Below the pieces are notes generated by a model. The model was not told where the DNA came from, ran no database searches, and worked only from the letters and a program-made list of their open reading frames with translations. A program made the position numbers and the translations under genes. A stretch of 64,000 bases of DNA from assembly GCA_030407085.1 (NCBI GenBank), contig CM059586.1, positions 85,681,501 through 85,745,500 of the forward strand, read 5' to 3'. The stretch is from Trichopria drosophilae (lineage: Eukaryota; Arthropoda; Insecta; Hymenoptera; Diapriidae). How positions within the stretch are numbered: the first letter of the stretch is position 1; each line of letters starts with the position of its first letter. Positions 1-11,965 of the stretch are shown piece by piece.

Positions 1-263
1 CATAAGCGCCACTTTTTTTGATAGTTTCTGGTTATGTTACGTTGTGAATGTTCTCGTAAGCACAAATTTCCAATAAAAAACTACAATACGAACTCGTTTT
101 ATATTATAACTAAAGGCTGTTAGCAAATGAACAAGTATTAAGGAATAACAAACTCGTCACAGGGTGGTTTCTGAGCGAGCGAAGCGAGCGAGGCACCACG
201 CCAACATTAGTTTATTTTTCCATTTAATCTGATTAAGTATCTGAATAAGTTGATTAACCAATA

Positions 264-2047
264 GGGTGGTTCGAAAAACATGAAAGTTCTCCAATCGTTT
301 AGCCACGGGTCAGAAAAGTTTCTTATTCTATAACGTATTTTGAATATTGTGGATCGAAAAACACGAATCTTCTCTAATCGCTGAGCCCAGAGACAGAAAC
401 ATTTCTTATTCTGTATCGGAAATATGTACGTCAATACCCATCGTAGCTCGTTAAAATCGTTATATATCAGTCGGGAAATTTTCCCTTTACTTAGAATTTT
501 TCTAGAACCTTCAGAGGAGGTTTGAGCAAATATATACAAAACTTCAGATTTGTTAATATTTTATAGAAAAACTTGTTGGAAAAAAATGAAAAAACAATTT
601 ACCCATTTAAAAACAATGTTAAACTAGATGCCTTCGACCCGGGTGCCTACAATTTTGGCTAAATTCGTATTGCAGTTCCCTGACGAAAGGCTGATGCTTC
701 CGGGAATATTCCCATTTTAAGACTGCCAGGAAAGAAGGCGGCAAAGGGTAGTTCTAGCATCGTTAGGTTCGAGTAGTTTCTATACATATATTGTAACAAT
801 ATCTTGTTCCTTAAATAGGGCCAATGAATGGACGGTTAAGCATTTTCACACTTTGATCGATTGTAACTTTTGAATTCTTTTATGAAAATTTAATTATGAT
901 ACCACATTAGAATCGTTAGACTCTGCTCTTTATGACCGTGTAGTTCAACCTTTGATTTTATTTAATTATTAACCTCGTCTTCATACGTTTGTAAAAAAAT
1001 CCGCTAAACCCCAATGAATAGACGGGTTAAATGAAATGGGACGTTTTCAGTACCAGTTTTGGATGGCTTTAAAACTTTGCTTTGATTTTACAAAATAATA
1101 AACACTGGAAGATCAATAGTACTGTAAATATTGTTTTGAATGTTCAAAGAACATAAAAATATGTATTTTGTTGCATGTTGTGCATCATACATTCATAAGA
1201 AATAGAAATATGTAAAAAATCGTCCATTCGTTGGTTGTCGTCCATTCATTGGCATATTCACCCTATATTAAAATTGAAAATGAGCATTTTGAAAACTTCG
1301 ACCCCGACCGCAGGTCATACGAAGCACTGATAAATGAGCACGTCTTGTTCACACTGATGCTTAAAAATCGCGGTTTAGTCGAGTTTTTGACAGGTCGGGT
1401 TGCAGGAAATACATTTTTTTATATGCGGGATACTTCGGTTTCCGTTTTTTACGGCATTATCGTTGATTTTACGAAGAAAAGAATAAAACCTTTTTTGTAG
1501 AGAATTCGATGTTCTATATTTTTTGATTGAAACATTTTTTTGTACGATTTGTATTTTTAGTTAAAAAATGGAAAAAACGTGTTTTTTGAGCGTTTTTTTT
1601 GTTAAACCTCCACATAATCTAGTATGCATTGTCTCCAAAAACTAATCAGATCTAAGTTTGGCCAAGAGAAACCCAAATCCGTTTGTACTTTTTAAATTCG
1701 TCCTGCCAGTCGTGAGATATCGCGTATACAAAATTTTGCCCACGGACGGACGGACGGACGTACAACCTACCGGACACCAATTTTTTTATTGTTGCTTTGG
1801 GTTCCTTAGGGCCTGAAACGTCGACATTTGATGAAAAACTATAGGGTAATTTTTTGGCGGGAACTAACCAAATTCAATACTTAGCTAGACCTATGGTCTG
1901 GGTCGAAGTAATTTCAGCCACATGTTGGATGCACAAGAAAATATTTTACAGAAATAGTTTCTGGCACACTTATTGTGGTACAGAATTAGAAACTTTTCTG
2001 ATCCGTGGCTAAGCGCTTTGAGAACTTTTGTGTTTTTCGAACCACCA
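264..2047. mobile_element. inverted-repeat element (GGGTGGTTCGAAAAAC ends)
   Basis: The left end GGGTGGTTCGAAAAACATGA is matched in reverse complement near 2020-2047 (TTTTTCGAACCACC). About 70 bp of each arm agree, including the stretch around TCAGAAAAGTTTCT. A diverged partial copy of the arm also lies at about 340-420. No transposase frame is visible. I infer a non-autonomous DNA element or a composite of two. Confidence 0.45.
817..1264. mobile_element. probable TIR element nested in the 264-2047 repeat
   Basis: The left end GGGCCAATGAATGGACG recurs inverted at the right end as CGTCCATTCATTGGC, followed by ATATTCACCCTA. A further direct copy, CCAATGAATAGACGGG, lies near 1010. TA flanks both sides. 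No coding capacity is recognised. Confidence 0.4.
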
Positions 2048-3031
2048 TATTTACCAAGCATTTTATTATTCTATACGTTACTCTTAAAAATCGTATTCGC
2101 TCATGAGACTAAATCGCATGTATTTATAGGCATCCTGAACTATTTCAAGGATTTAAAAGGAATCAGCAGTAATGCATGGTTGTTTTAATATTCATATTTT
2201 TGCATTCGCCTTACTTGGACTACCCATTTTGGTCATAGAAATCTTTAATAAATATCTTGTACGGTTTCTGAGACATTTTAGGCCCTGCTTGTTGGATAGA
2301 TTTTCGGAGTTGATTAGACGTGATAAACTATATAATTTAAGAAATCGTTTTTAAAACAAGTATTGATTTACTAAAATTGAAAGGATTGACATAACAATTT
2401 TTTCTATTCTGATTGCATGCGTAATTACTCAACGCTAATTTAAGTACGTCTCTTAGGACTCCGAGAACAGACCTGTAGTCAATGACCTGTTAATATTTAT
2501 TACTTCGTTACTTTAATAAATATTTCTACTTTTTTCAGTAACGTTTTCTATGTGAATAGGAAAATTGTTTAAAATAATAGTAAATATTAACACAATTACA
2601 GTTCTGCACTCGGAATCCTAGTCAGAATGTTAAAAATGGTTATACAATTTCTCTCACAGTGTATTTTGCTAAAAACAGTTTTTTTTTTAATTTACAAAAC
2701 CAGAATTTAAATCAAGTAAATTTTTCTCACTCAATCGACTAGTTGCATTCAATTTGTCAATAGTATCTATTATTGAAATTAATTTTCGGAAAAATAGAAG
2801 GTAAACGGCACAATTATTATAACATCCGACTGTACTTAAGACACTAATCTACATAAAGGCAATTAGATTGCGGCATTAGTAAAAAAAATGTTATTCTAGA
2901 ATTTGTTTCAGGCAGAAGTGTATATAAATAAATATGACAAACCTACGTGAGAGCGAAAATTCAATCAAGATTATTTAATTTCTGTAATCCACTCCATTAT
3001 CACAGATGATAAATGCATCCGTCTTTTTCCG

Positions 3032-3039
3032 TATATAAG
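3032..3039 (+). promoter_or_regulatory. TATA box of the serine-protease homolog gene
   Basis: TATATAAG lies about 31 bp upstream of a TCATTTC initiator-like site near 3064 and 43 bp before the ATG at 3082. This is the expected spacing for a focused RNA polymerase II promoter and implies a very short 5' UTR. Confidence 0.65.
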
Positions 3040-3081
3040 ATCGCACCTTGAGAAACATGTACATCATTTCACTCCAAAAAA

Positions 3082-6000
3082 ATGTGGAGTTACTGTGCAC
3101 TTCTCACCATCCTGCTCATACAGGGTAATTATTTTCTAACCATTATTTAGTATTAGTTAAAAAGCATTTCATTTCTTTACGTCCTTTTCTTTTCCTTTAA
3201 ATGTTTAATCCTAATTTTTTGTTCTTAATTTGCATATAGTCAAAGAAAAGAAAAAAATGTTAGGTTTTACAAGTGAACTTTTACAAATAAGTTACTAAAC
3301 TTTTTTTTTATATTTTGGTAATATTTCGAGAATAGTTTTTTTTTCAATCATTCATTAAAATACCTGATAATATTTCGATGTCACGTTTTAATCAATAAAA
3401 CAAATTTTATATTTTTACTTTATTGCAAATTAAATTAATCGTTTTTACGTTTTAAGTATTTCATAGTTTCGAAACTGTTCCTTTGAGTGTATTAAATTAA
3501 TATTCCTGGTAAACTTTCCAACATTTATTAGGCTGTATTTAATTTTGATTAACTTCTATAACATGAACCTTTTTTTGCACAAAATGTAATAATTTGTAAA
3601 TTATTTTATGAAAATGAAATTCATTGCAGCTTCTTGTGCATTGCCTGCACAAGAACCGTATGGGGACATTGAAAACTTTATTACCGACGGAGAAAATGCT
3701 AACATCGAAGACGTACCACACCAAGTTTCAATCTCCTGGGGAATGTCTCCGGTTTTCAAACAACGTCATGTTTGTGGGGGTGCAATTGTAGATAAAAAAT
3801 GGATTCTCACCACTGCTAGTTGTGCTAAATTAATTCCAAGATGGGGTACCATAAAAGTTAGTGCTGGTAGGCAACTTCTCGATGAGGACAACGAAGACGT
3901 CCAAATTCGTAACGTTGTGGTCCGATTAACTCACAACGATTGGAACAGGTAGGTTGAAAAAATCAGATTGTGTTAAAAATTGAGGGTACATCAAAGATAC
4001 AATTCATCTACATATTACATACAATCGCAATAATTTCCAGTTGTAATAAGTAACTTGGTACAACTCATCATCTCTCTCCTCATCATCATATATAATCATC
4101 AGAGTGTCGATAAAGATGAAGTAATTTTTATGGACATTTTCTGAAAACTTTTGAATTGAAAAAACAACATGAATACAAGTAATCGTCATACAAACGTACA
4201 AAAATAGAAAATCGAGATAATGAAAAGAAGATAAAAGTAAAAAAGCTCTTTTCAGTCCTAGGCCGTAAAATTGCACTTTACGGACACGTGCATAAAAAAA
4301 TACTTTTACTCTCTTTTTTCCCTAACTTATGTCTTTTGATGTATTTTTATTTTCCTTTCGGAACGTAGAATTCGTAAGAATATTTATCAAGAGAAATTTT
4401 AATCATAAGTAAATTTATTATTTATATTAATTATATAAATATATATATTATTATATTAGAGTTACTGCCACTCTAGCAACTGCATTTTATTTTAAACATT
4501 ATACTTTCTTATCTTTTTTTAGCATATTGCTTCTTCATTTACATTTGTTTATAATTTGAGATTAGATTTTTTGGAAATACAATAGACCTTGTCTTAAGCT
4601 ATACGATGCATTCTTTCAAAATGGTGGAAGATGGTCCAGTACCCCTACTTTCGAGTTTGTGTCGAACCGAAGCGGTTCAAAGTTTGCATATCCATGTCGA
4701 ATATTGTGAGGGAGTTGGGGGGCGGGGGGGGGGAGAAGGGGAAGAGACAAGTATAACTTTGAACAATACAAACGTTTTTAAGTTTAGACGATATAACTTA
4801 TATAAATAATTTTTAGATACAATTTCTGTTATTTATTCTGAATTATTGCAATTGCATCTGAAAATTATTTGTTATTACGGCAAAAAAACTGTTATTAATA
4901 ATGACAAGAATTTAACAAGCTATTGCCTAAATATGCAATGTTCTCAATTTTTTCTTTTTAGACAGTAAAACTGTTTTCTTGTAGTAAGTTTAACGCTCAG
5001 CAGAATTTCGACTGAAAAATAGTAAACTTTCAATATAATTAATTGCAGATTCATTATAAATATTCACATGAAATAGAACAAAATTTAAGGTAATCAAGAA
5101 GGAAATACATAATTTATTAAAACGTAATCATTTACCTTCAATAACTCTCATGTAAACATCAAAGAGATACAAATTGATTAAAACATTGGTCGTAAAAGAT
5201 CTGAATTTGAACGCAAAATTACGTTAAAACATAAGACATAATCACTAAAATTGCTATATGAGATCATCAAATTACTGAATAAAAAAATGAATGAAAAAAT
5301 GTTTTATATCACGCAATCAGATCGAATAACCGTTATCGCAGGTGGAAATTAAGCCAAGTTCCTCATTAACGTCAATATTCTGATGGATTTTTTCATGCGC
5401 TGCTTGCGAATAACGTAGATCGAAACGAAGTGTTAAATTAAAAATTAAAATATCACATTTCATAACTGTCCACATTTTTAAACTAAAAATGGCATAACTT
5501 TGTTTTTTTATTTTAATTTGGGTCATTGATTTTGTACGTAATTTTTACTACTATTGTCTTCATTATCAAATTCTAGAAGAACACGTGAAAATGACATCGC
5601 TTTACTGGAACTGGAAAGAGATTTGGACTTGAATGAGCGAGTGCAAGTTGTGCAATTACCTAGAAATAACAATAAAGCATCTGGAAGAGGTGTCCTATCA
5701 GGCTGGGGATCAAGATCTAAAGGACTCATACAAAGGCCTTCCAACATTCTTCAAAAAGCAGATGTTACAATTGTTGACAACGATATTTGCCAAGATGCTT
5801 TGAACTCACTCACACTAAAGAGAAAATTGAATAAAAACCAAATATGCTCTGGACCACTAGAAGGCACTGTTTCTGCTTGTGGACTTGTAAGTAAAACTTT
5901 CATATCTTATTTTATACAATACTTTTTACAACTAGGTATTTGTCAATTTTATAAAATAACTTTTTTGAGTGGCATTAAAAATTGAAATTAACGATGTATT

Positions 6001-6519
6001 TCCTAAATTTGAAACAGCAATTTTAGTTTCTGAAAGTCAGTTTTTACTGTTTTGAAAATAACTAACAATTAGTCAAAAAGTATCCGTAGTAAAAGCAAAT
6101 CAAATCATTAAATGAATTACAATATTTCATATGTACCAAAATGGAAACTCATTTCTCTAACGGGAGTGAAATATTCGGTTCAGAATCACAACATCTATCG
6201 AGGTCAAAAGTAACTCTAGTGGGTACATATTTTAATTAATGTGGTACCATTTCAATAGTCAAATATTATATTACTGTAACAAACAAACCCAATAACTGAT
6301 GAAGATATTGGAAGTAAAGTATTTTAATAATTAATTCTAAACTTTCTATTTCAGGGGGATTTAGGCAGCCCGCTTGTTCAAACAAAGAATAAAAATCGAG
6401 AGTTGATCGGAATCGTCACATGGGCAAAATATCCTTGTGGCAAATCAGGTGTGCCAACCGTCTACACCCGCGTTTCTTCATACACCAACTGGATTAAAGA
6501 CAGACTTAAGAATGCCTAA
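3082..6519 (+). CDS. secreted chymotrypsin-like serine protease homolog, catalytically dead
   Basis: Four exons join in frame: 3082-3124, 3630-3948, 5577-5886 and 6355-6519, giving 278 residues. Residues 1-18 form a signal peptide. The trypsin-like fold is clear: CGGAIV near 63-68, WILTTASC near 72-79, the NDIALLEL block near 125-132, the GDLGSPL block near 225-231, and a C-terminal YTRVSSYTNWI. The catalytic His position (normally TAAHC) is Ser78 and the catalytic Ser position (normally GDSGGP) is Leu227; Asp126 is kept. The activation site is also odd: ITDG stands where IVGG is expected, and one extra residue lies between the Cys near 222 and the GD. This matches the non-catalytic serine protease homologs of insects, some of which act as cofactors in immunity or in gut or venom secretions. 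The role of this one is unknown. Exon phases agree throughout. Confidence 0.85.
3949..5576 (+). other. intron 2 of the serine-protease homolog gene
   Basis: The intron starts with GTAGGT and ends with TTCTAG. It is AT-rich. A G-run of about 25 bases (near 4710-4745) is the only notable sequence. The open frames inside it are short and resemble nothing I know. Confidence 0.7.
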
Positions 6520-7534
6520 ATAAGGTCGAAAAAAAGTCGAAAACAATATTGTTTTTCTTAAATAGGTTGCCATTTTCTTTTGTCAATGAAAATATAATGA
6601 ACTCAGAATGCATTTAATTTCTTATTTATTAAAAATTACCTCCTCATGAATACCGAAAAACGTTAAATTAAAAAATTGTTAAATTTCGTACAAACGTACG
6701 TAAAAACAAAAAATCGTAGCGACTTTTCTAAAAAAACGAATTTCAAGATCTTGCTTTGTAGTATTTAGAAAAAATAATGACAATTTAAACTTGAAGGCAG
6801 AAAATTCAACATTTTGAAAACACAACAACTAAGAGAAAATAATGTCATCAAATAGCAAAATAATGAATTCAGTAAATACAAATTGGGATAGAAATAGTTT
6901 TTTAAATAAACAGTTCATATTAATTTCGTCGTGAACTCTCTGTTTTCGAACTTACAATAAATAATGTATAATATCTTTAAATCCTTGGACGATAATGAAA
7001 CGAAAAACTCAATCTATACCTCTTAAAGCGCACAAATAAAGCTCTGAATTGGTTCACTTATGTTTTTATTATATCTTAGTAAAATTTCCAAAATATTGAA
7101 TTTTACAACTTTTCTCTTCCGGTTTTTAACATATCAGAAGAGAAAAAATATATTGGAGCCATTTTATAAAAGTATAACACGGAATCACAAATGATTGAAT
7201 TAACTATTTCGATTGTAAATATGACTATAATAATATTGTTTTAACTATTTCCTGATCCTTAAATATACGGTAGAGTACATACCTCAATTCCATCTTATAG
7301 TTTTACAATTAAATAATCACTTTATATTTTCGTGAATACAGAGCATATACATAATAAGTTTGATTAAACAAAAATATCCTCTTGTCGTAGGAAAAATCGT
7401 TATTTTATGGTGCATTTTATAATGCATTATTATGTAAAAAACAACATATTATCAACGACAACTTTTCACGTTGTTAATTCAGCTATTACTATATGTTACA
7501 ACCATTTCTATACCTCCTCAGCAAATGATGGTCT
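6520..7534. other. intergenic, nothing recognised
   Basis: AT-rich sequence downstream of the protease homolog. A canonical poly(A) signal is not obvious close to the stop; AATATAATGA near 6590 is the nearest candidate. I see no gene or repeat. Confidence 0.5.
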
Positions 7535-7686
7535 TATGGGCCATCCATAAACTACGTTACATTTTAGGAAGGGGAGGGGGGTCGGCCAAGAACTACAGTT
7601 TACATAAAATGTACCTATGTATAAAAATCATAAAACTGTCTATGGAAGGGGGGGGGTCCAAAATGCCAAAAAATGGATGGCCCATA
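7535..7686. mobile_element. short MITE with TATGGGCCATCC ends
   Basis: The ends TATGGGCCATCCATAAA and TTTTTTGGATGGCCCATA are inverted repeats of each other. The body has G-rich runs near 7567-7582 and 7645-7657. Similar 'GGGCCATCC...GGATGGCCC' elements are widespread in arthropod genomes. The length is about 150 bp and there is no coding capacity. Confidence 0.6.
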
Positions 7687-8244
7687 TGTTCGGCAAGTGG
7701 TGCAGATATATAATCAGCATATAATATATTTACACAGCATTGTGGTTCAGATTATATGGGTAAAAACTCAATAGCAACTAATTATTTAGCGCCTGCTCTT
7801 CGATGTTTACCAATATTTGATACGTTTTCCTTGGTAACAAGTGACTTTTCCTCTAATTAGAGCCCTATAACTCTGTATACTTTCGAGAATACACGCGATT
7901 TCACTATTTTAAGAAGAAAAAACGAAATTCCCTCTTAAATAAATAGAAAAATATTTTTGAATGACATGCATAACAAAGGAAAATGGATTTTTCTTTCATT
8001 TTCGCATTTTGAATCCCATTCAATAAATTTTCATTTAATGGATTTCTAGCTCTATTCTATCGGAATTTGTACAAAAAAGGTACAATAAATGGTACAGAAA
8101 TGTAGACGAAATATGAATCCTTATGTAGAAAGTGTCCATTAAGTCGTAGACCAGGCTATTAACTTTTGGAAACGATTTTCCAAACAAATCTATTTTTATG
8201 TAGAATACAACCCCAACCCCAAGGAGACACGAGGGGATATGGAA

Positions 8245-8372
8245 CACTCTAAATTTCTTAAAGTGAAAATTGAGCCACTCTCTGTTAAAGGTGATTTTTT
8301 CACTTTAAAAATAGTGAAAAAATCACCTTTATCAGAAAGTGGCTCGACTTTCACTTTAAGAAATTTAGAGTG
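8245..8372. repeat. 128-bp near-perfect hairpin
   Basis: The left arm begins CACTCTAAATTTCTTAAAGTG and the right arm ends CACTTTAAGAAATTTAGAGTG. Arms of about 60 bp pair with only a few mismatches around a small centre near 8302-8315. A transcript would fold into one long stem. It may be a palindromic MITE; no target duplication is clear. Confidence 0.7.
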
Positions 8373-8461
8373 AAATCTTAAATGATAGGGCAGGTCGAGC
8401 GGGGGCTCATTTGAAAGGTCTTTTCGAGAGGAATTTATTTAACAAATTACTATTATTAAAA

Positions 8462-8737
8462 TGCGTAAGTTGCAGCTGTGAAAGTGGTTGCAATAATCAA
8501 AGGCGTGTCTGTTGAGAACATGGATTAAAATCCAATCATTTATGCACTAACTGACATAACAATTATTTTGATAAAGAAAAAGAGACATTCAAATACTTCA
8601 GCGATTCGGAAGACATTATCGACGACGAGTCAGCAAAAAATCAGGACACCGAAGGTGACCCCGAATGCGATTATGATCATGAAGATGCTTCAGAATTTGA
8701 AAGTTCGATGTACAAACTACTACTGCATCCGAATAAC
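8462..8737 (+). pseudogene. degenerate Cys-rich and acidic C-terminal coding fragment
   Basis: One frame reads through a cysteine-rich stretch (CVSCSCESGC, then NNQRRVC), a second Cys/His stretch, and a strongly acidic tail (FSDSEDIIDDESAKN). It has in-frame stops after the first Cys block and again about 13 codons later. The spacing resembles CXC/CRC-like cysteine motifs found at the C-termini of some arthropod transposon-linked proteins; that is a weak family guess. AATAAA follows near 8808. I read it as the 3' remnant of a dead gene or element. Confidence 0.4.
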
Positions 8738-9389
8738 AAACGAACGAAATAAGGATATTCATTTTTTATAATTTTACAGCTGTACTTTTTAACAATAATA
8801 TAAAAAAATAAATTGTTTTTTTTTTTCATTAACATTTCAATTTTAAAAAATGTATTTATATGTAGTAATATTGGGAGAAAAATAGTCCTGTCAGAAATAA
8901 TGCAAACATTGATAAATCACTGATATGAAACGTGATTTGTTCGGGTTTTCTTCATTTTGATGCGTACAATGAAGAATATACCAATAACATGCATAGACGA
9001 CTTGAATGTAGACTAGACATTTCGTCGGTTCCAATTCACACTAAAGTCATATTCTACGCCAAATATATCAAAACTAAGGTCGAACCCTCCAAATACAAAG
9101 AAAATGAAATATTTTATAGGTATAGGCATCAACATTAACTTGGTAAAGTAATGTTTTTAAATTTTCAAAATAGCGTCCGTAATGTCATATTTACTGAATG
9201 TTTTTAAATTGCGATATCTACTTTTTTATTTATCGCATTTAAATGACGCTGCGCGCACTTTGTTTATAAAATTGCATATTTTTATTTAAAAGAAATACCT
9301 TTTCTTTATTTGCCAAAAAACTGGCCGAAAACATTTTTCAACGGAAATTTCAGCAACGTTTTCGGAATTTAGAAAAAAACAAATCAATC

Positions 9390-9568
9390 AATCAATTTTT
9401 GTAATGCATTAAATACGGTATCGTGTAAGATTTAATGAATTCAATTCTGGTATTACAGGTCTTATAAAATAGTTTAAATTGGAATAAGAATCTCGAATAA
9501 TCAATACGCCACTATAGAAAGAAACAGAATGCAAAATATCGATTCCGTATACTTTTTCGTTTATTGGG
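9390..9568. mobile_element. half copy of the CCCAAYAAACGAAAAAG TIR family
   Basis: This stretch closely matches the right half of the element at 32886-33340, including the shared terminal block ending ACTTTTTCGTTTATTGGG. The reverse of the other end (TACTTTTTCGTTTGTTG) sits at about 10113-10165. The palindrome at 9686-10110 separates the two. The copy is rearranged and carries no gene. Confidence 0.55.
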
Positions 9569-9685
9569 GTGTTCTCGTTTTCGTGCATTGTTGCCGTTTC
9601 ATTGTTTAGACAATACATATATAATATCGTATGATATGAACATATAATATTCGCATTCGTAACTGAAAGAGCGGGAAAGAAATAG

Positions 9686-10110
9686 TATATTACTCAACGA
9701 GGGAGGTAAAATAAAGAATGCCCCAGACTACATGTTTTTCACCCTCGGCTTCACCTTGGGTAAAAATTACACGCAGTCTGGGGCATTCTTTTTTACTTCC
9801 CGAGGGAAGTATACGATTTTTCTTCATGACAGGGAGGAAAAGAAGTAACTTTCCTCCCGCTTGCGGAAGTTGCTGCTTTCGTCCCAGTGTGATGAAAAAT
9901 ACTTTTTCTTCACACCGGGAGGAAAGCACCAACTTTCCTCCCGCAAGCGAAAGGAAAGATGCCGCTTATCCTCCCGGCCATAAAGAAAAATCATATACTT
10001 CCCTCGGGAAGTAAAAAAGAATGCCTCAGACTGCCTGTTTCTCACCCTCGGGTAAAAATTACACGCAGTCTGAGACATTCTTTATTTTACCTCCCTCGTT
10101 GAGTAATATA
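9686..10110. mobile_element. 425-bp palindromic (foldback) element
   Basis: The left end TATATTACTCAACGAGGGAGG is mirrored by CCTCCCTCGTTGAGTAATATA at the right. Inside each arm is a smaller inverted pair, GAATGCCCCAGAC against GTCTGGGGCATTC on the left and the similar GCCTCAGAC/GTCTGAGACATTC pair on the right. The centre repeats a TTCCTCCCGC motif. It is more GC-rich than its surroundings. Open frames on both strands come from the symmetry and are not genes. Confidence 0.7.
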
Positions 10111-10880
10111 CTAATTTCGTATTAAATCGTACACGGATTTTTCGTATACTTTTTCGTTTGTTGACGAACAATTTGTTTTCTGGTATAGTCTGATTATTAT
10201 GAAACTTTCCAAAAAACTTCTTCGTAACTTAACGAACAACTTTCTCACTTGAAGTTTACGATACCGAGAATTTACATTTTCTTGGAAAAAATGCATATAA
10301 TTTTTGTTTATAAACATATTAACTTTGTTTTTCTTAATTTATTTTCGGAAACGTCTACCCTATAACCTCCATTTTGTTTTATTCCGAAATTTCAAAAATT
10401 GAGCAAGATAGAAAAAATATCGTAAATTGTTATTTTTCAAAAACTTGGTTTTTCGTATTAATTCAGAAAAGTAAAAACCCTATACATTTTTTTCAAATGA
10501 AACAATATAGGCCATTTTATTCTGCGTATGGATTAAGCATTAACATTTAAATTTGAAATATTTTTAAAAATCAACTATTGGACAAAAGTTTTCCGGCCGA
10601 ATCCATATGCTCTTTTGATCGCCGGAGGTTCAATTCTAATTCTCGAATTACAAAAAGTATAAAATCGTACGAATTCGAATAAGGAACCCAGCAATCGAAT
10701 TTGGATTTGGATTCAATTGTTAAATTCTGAATCCATACTTTGGTCACCGGTGAATCCATTTTGTTATGTAAATACAATTCTATTCGTTCATACGAATAAA
10801 AAGGTTACTTTCTGAATTCATATTAATCGAAAAAAAGTTTTCTTTTAAAAATTAAATCTTAAATACATCCGTATTCAACA

Positions 10881-11500
10881 TTACGGATTCAAAACTATCT
10901 AAGTGAATTCATTTCAATCCAAAAATAGTTTCCTTTTTAAAAAGAAAATATTGAATGCATCCGTATTCAACGTTACGGATTCAAAACTAACCAAGAGTAT
11001 TCATTTCAATCTAAAAAAAAGCTGTATATCAAAAACGACACTTTCAATACATCCGTATTTTAACATTATGGATTCAAAACTATCCAAGTGATTCATTTCA
11101 ATCCAAAAAAAGTTGTATTTCAAAAACAAAACTTTGAATACATCCGTATTCAACATTACGGATTCAAAACTATCCAAGTGTATCCATTTCAATCCAAAAA
11201 AAGTTTCCTATTTAAAAACGAAACATTGAATGCATCCGTATTCAACATTACGGATTCAAAAGTAGCCAAGTGTATTCATTTCAATCCAAAAAAAGTTTCA
11301 TATTTAAAAACGAAATATTGAGTGCCTCCGTATTCAACATTACGGATTCAGAACTATCTAAGCGTATTCGTTTCAATGCAAAAAAAGTTTTCTATCAAAA
11401 ACGAAACTTTGAATACATCTATATTCAATATTACGGACTCAAAACTATCCAAGTGTATTCATTTCAATCCAAAAAAAGTTTCTAAAACGAAACATTGCAT
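10881..11500. repeat. tandem array, about 92-bp unit, seven copies
   Basis: Copies of TTACGGATTCAAAACTATCC start near 10881, 10973, 11067, 11156, 11248, 11340 and 11431, with spacings of 89-94 bp. Each unit includes CATTTCAATCCAAAAAAAG and a GCATCCGTATTCAACA-like segment. An eighth copy begins at about 13324, beyond the inserted elements, so the array was interrupted after it formed. Confidence 0.8.
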
Positions 11501-11504
11501 GCAT

Positions 11505-11960
11505 CCTCTGGCGAAAGTTCCGGATAGGAATTTAATCCGACCGAAACCGGTGCTATCCGAGACTATCTGGAATCTGTCCCCTGTTTAATCCGAATTTAAT
11601 CCGGGTCACTTGTCATTCTGTTCCAAGCCATGCCATACCGGAAAATTCTATCCGTTTCAATCCTCAGTCATTCCGAGACACAAATGTAAACCGTTCCATT
11701 CCTCGATTTCGATCCGAACGAATCCTGAGTCATTCCGAATGATATTTGCAATCCGTTTCATTCCTCCATTTCAATCCGAACGAGTCTTCGGTTATTCTCA
11801 CTCGATTTGCAATCCGTTTCATTCCGTGAGTTCAATCCTAACGAATCCTGAGTCATTCCAACAGGAATTGCCAGGATTGGATAGGGGATAGATTACGGCA
11901 TGAAACGGACTAAGACGGAATGAAAGTCATTCCTTTTCAATCTGATTTTTTCGCCAGGGT
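11505..11960. mobile_element. TIR element with CYCTGGCGAAA ends and internal tandem repeats
   Basis: The left end CCTCTGGCGAAAG is mirrored by TTTTTTCGCCAGGGT at the right. Inside, units of about 60 bp containing CAATCCGTTTCATTCC and CGAATCCTGAGTCATTCC repeat three to four times (about 11656-11860). The element sits between the 92-bp array and the next TIR element. No coding capacity is seen. Confidence 0.5.
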
Positions 11961-11965
11961 CCGTA

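Larger units (their letters stand above)
1..3031. other. intergenic region, repeat-rich
   Basis: I see no gene here. Positions 172-200 hold a short GC-rich run built on GAGCGAGCGAAGCGAGCGAG. A pair of inverted repeats sits near 264-420 and 1975-2047, and an inner element at about 817-1264. Positions 1745-1765 carry a GACG tandem run inside a dispersed-repeat-like stretch (about 1660-1880). The rest is AT-rich and featureless. The open frames at 207-539 and 1973-2188 encode the same peptide from the two repeat arms and are not genes. Confidence 0.6.

Noticed and set aside
207..539. 110-codon minus-strand open frame
   Set aside because: It translates the arm of an inverted repeat; the same peptide appears at 1973-2050 on the other strand.
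1231..1500. 89-codon open frame with a balanced composition
   Set aside because: It begins inside a TIR-like repeat end and has no family resemblance or flanking gene signals. I could not exclude a small element-encoded protein, but nothing supports one.
5523..5747. minus-strand frame overlapping the protease homolog
   Set aside because: It is the reverse-strand shadow of exon 3, whose plus-strand frame is clearly protein-coding.
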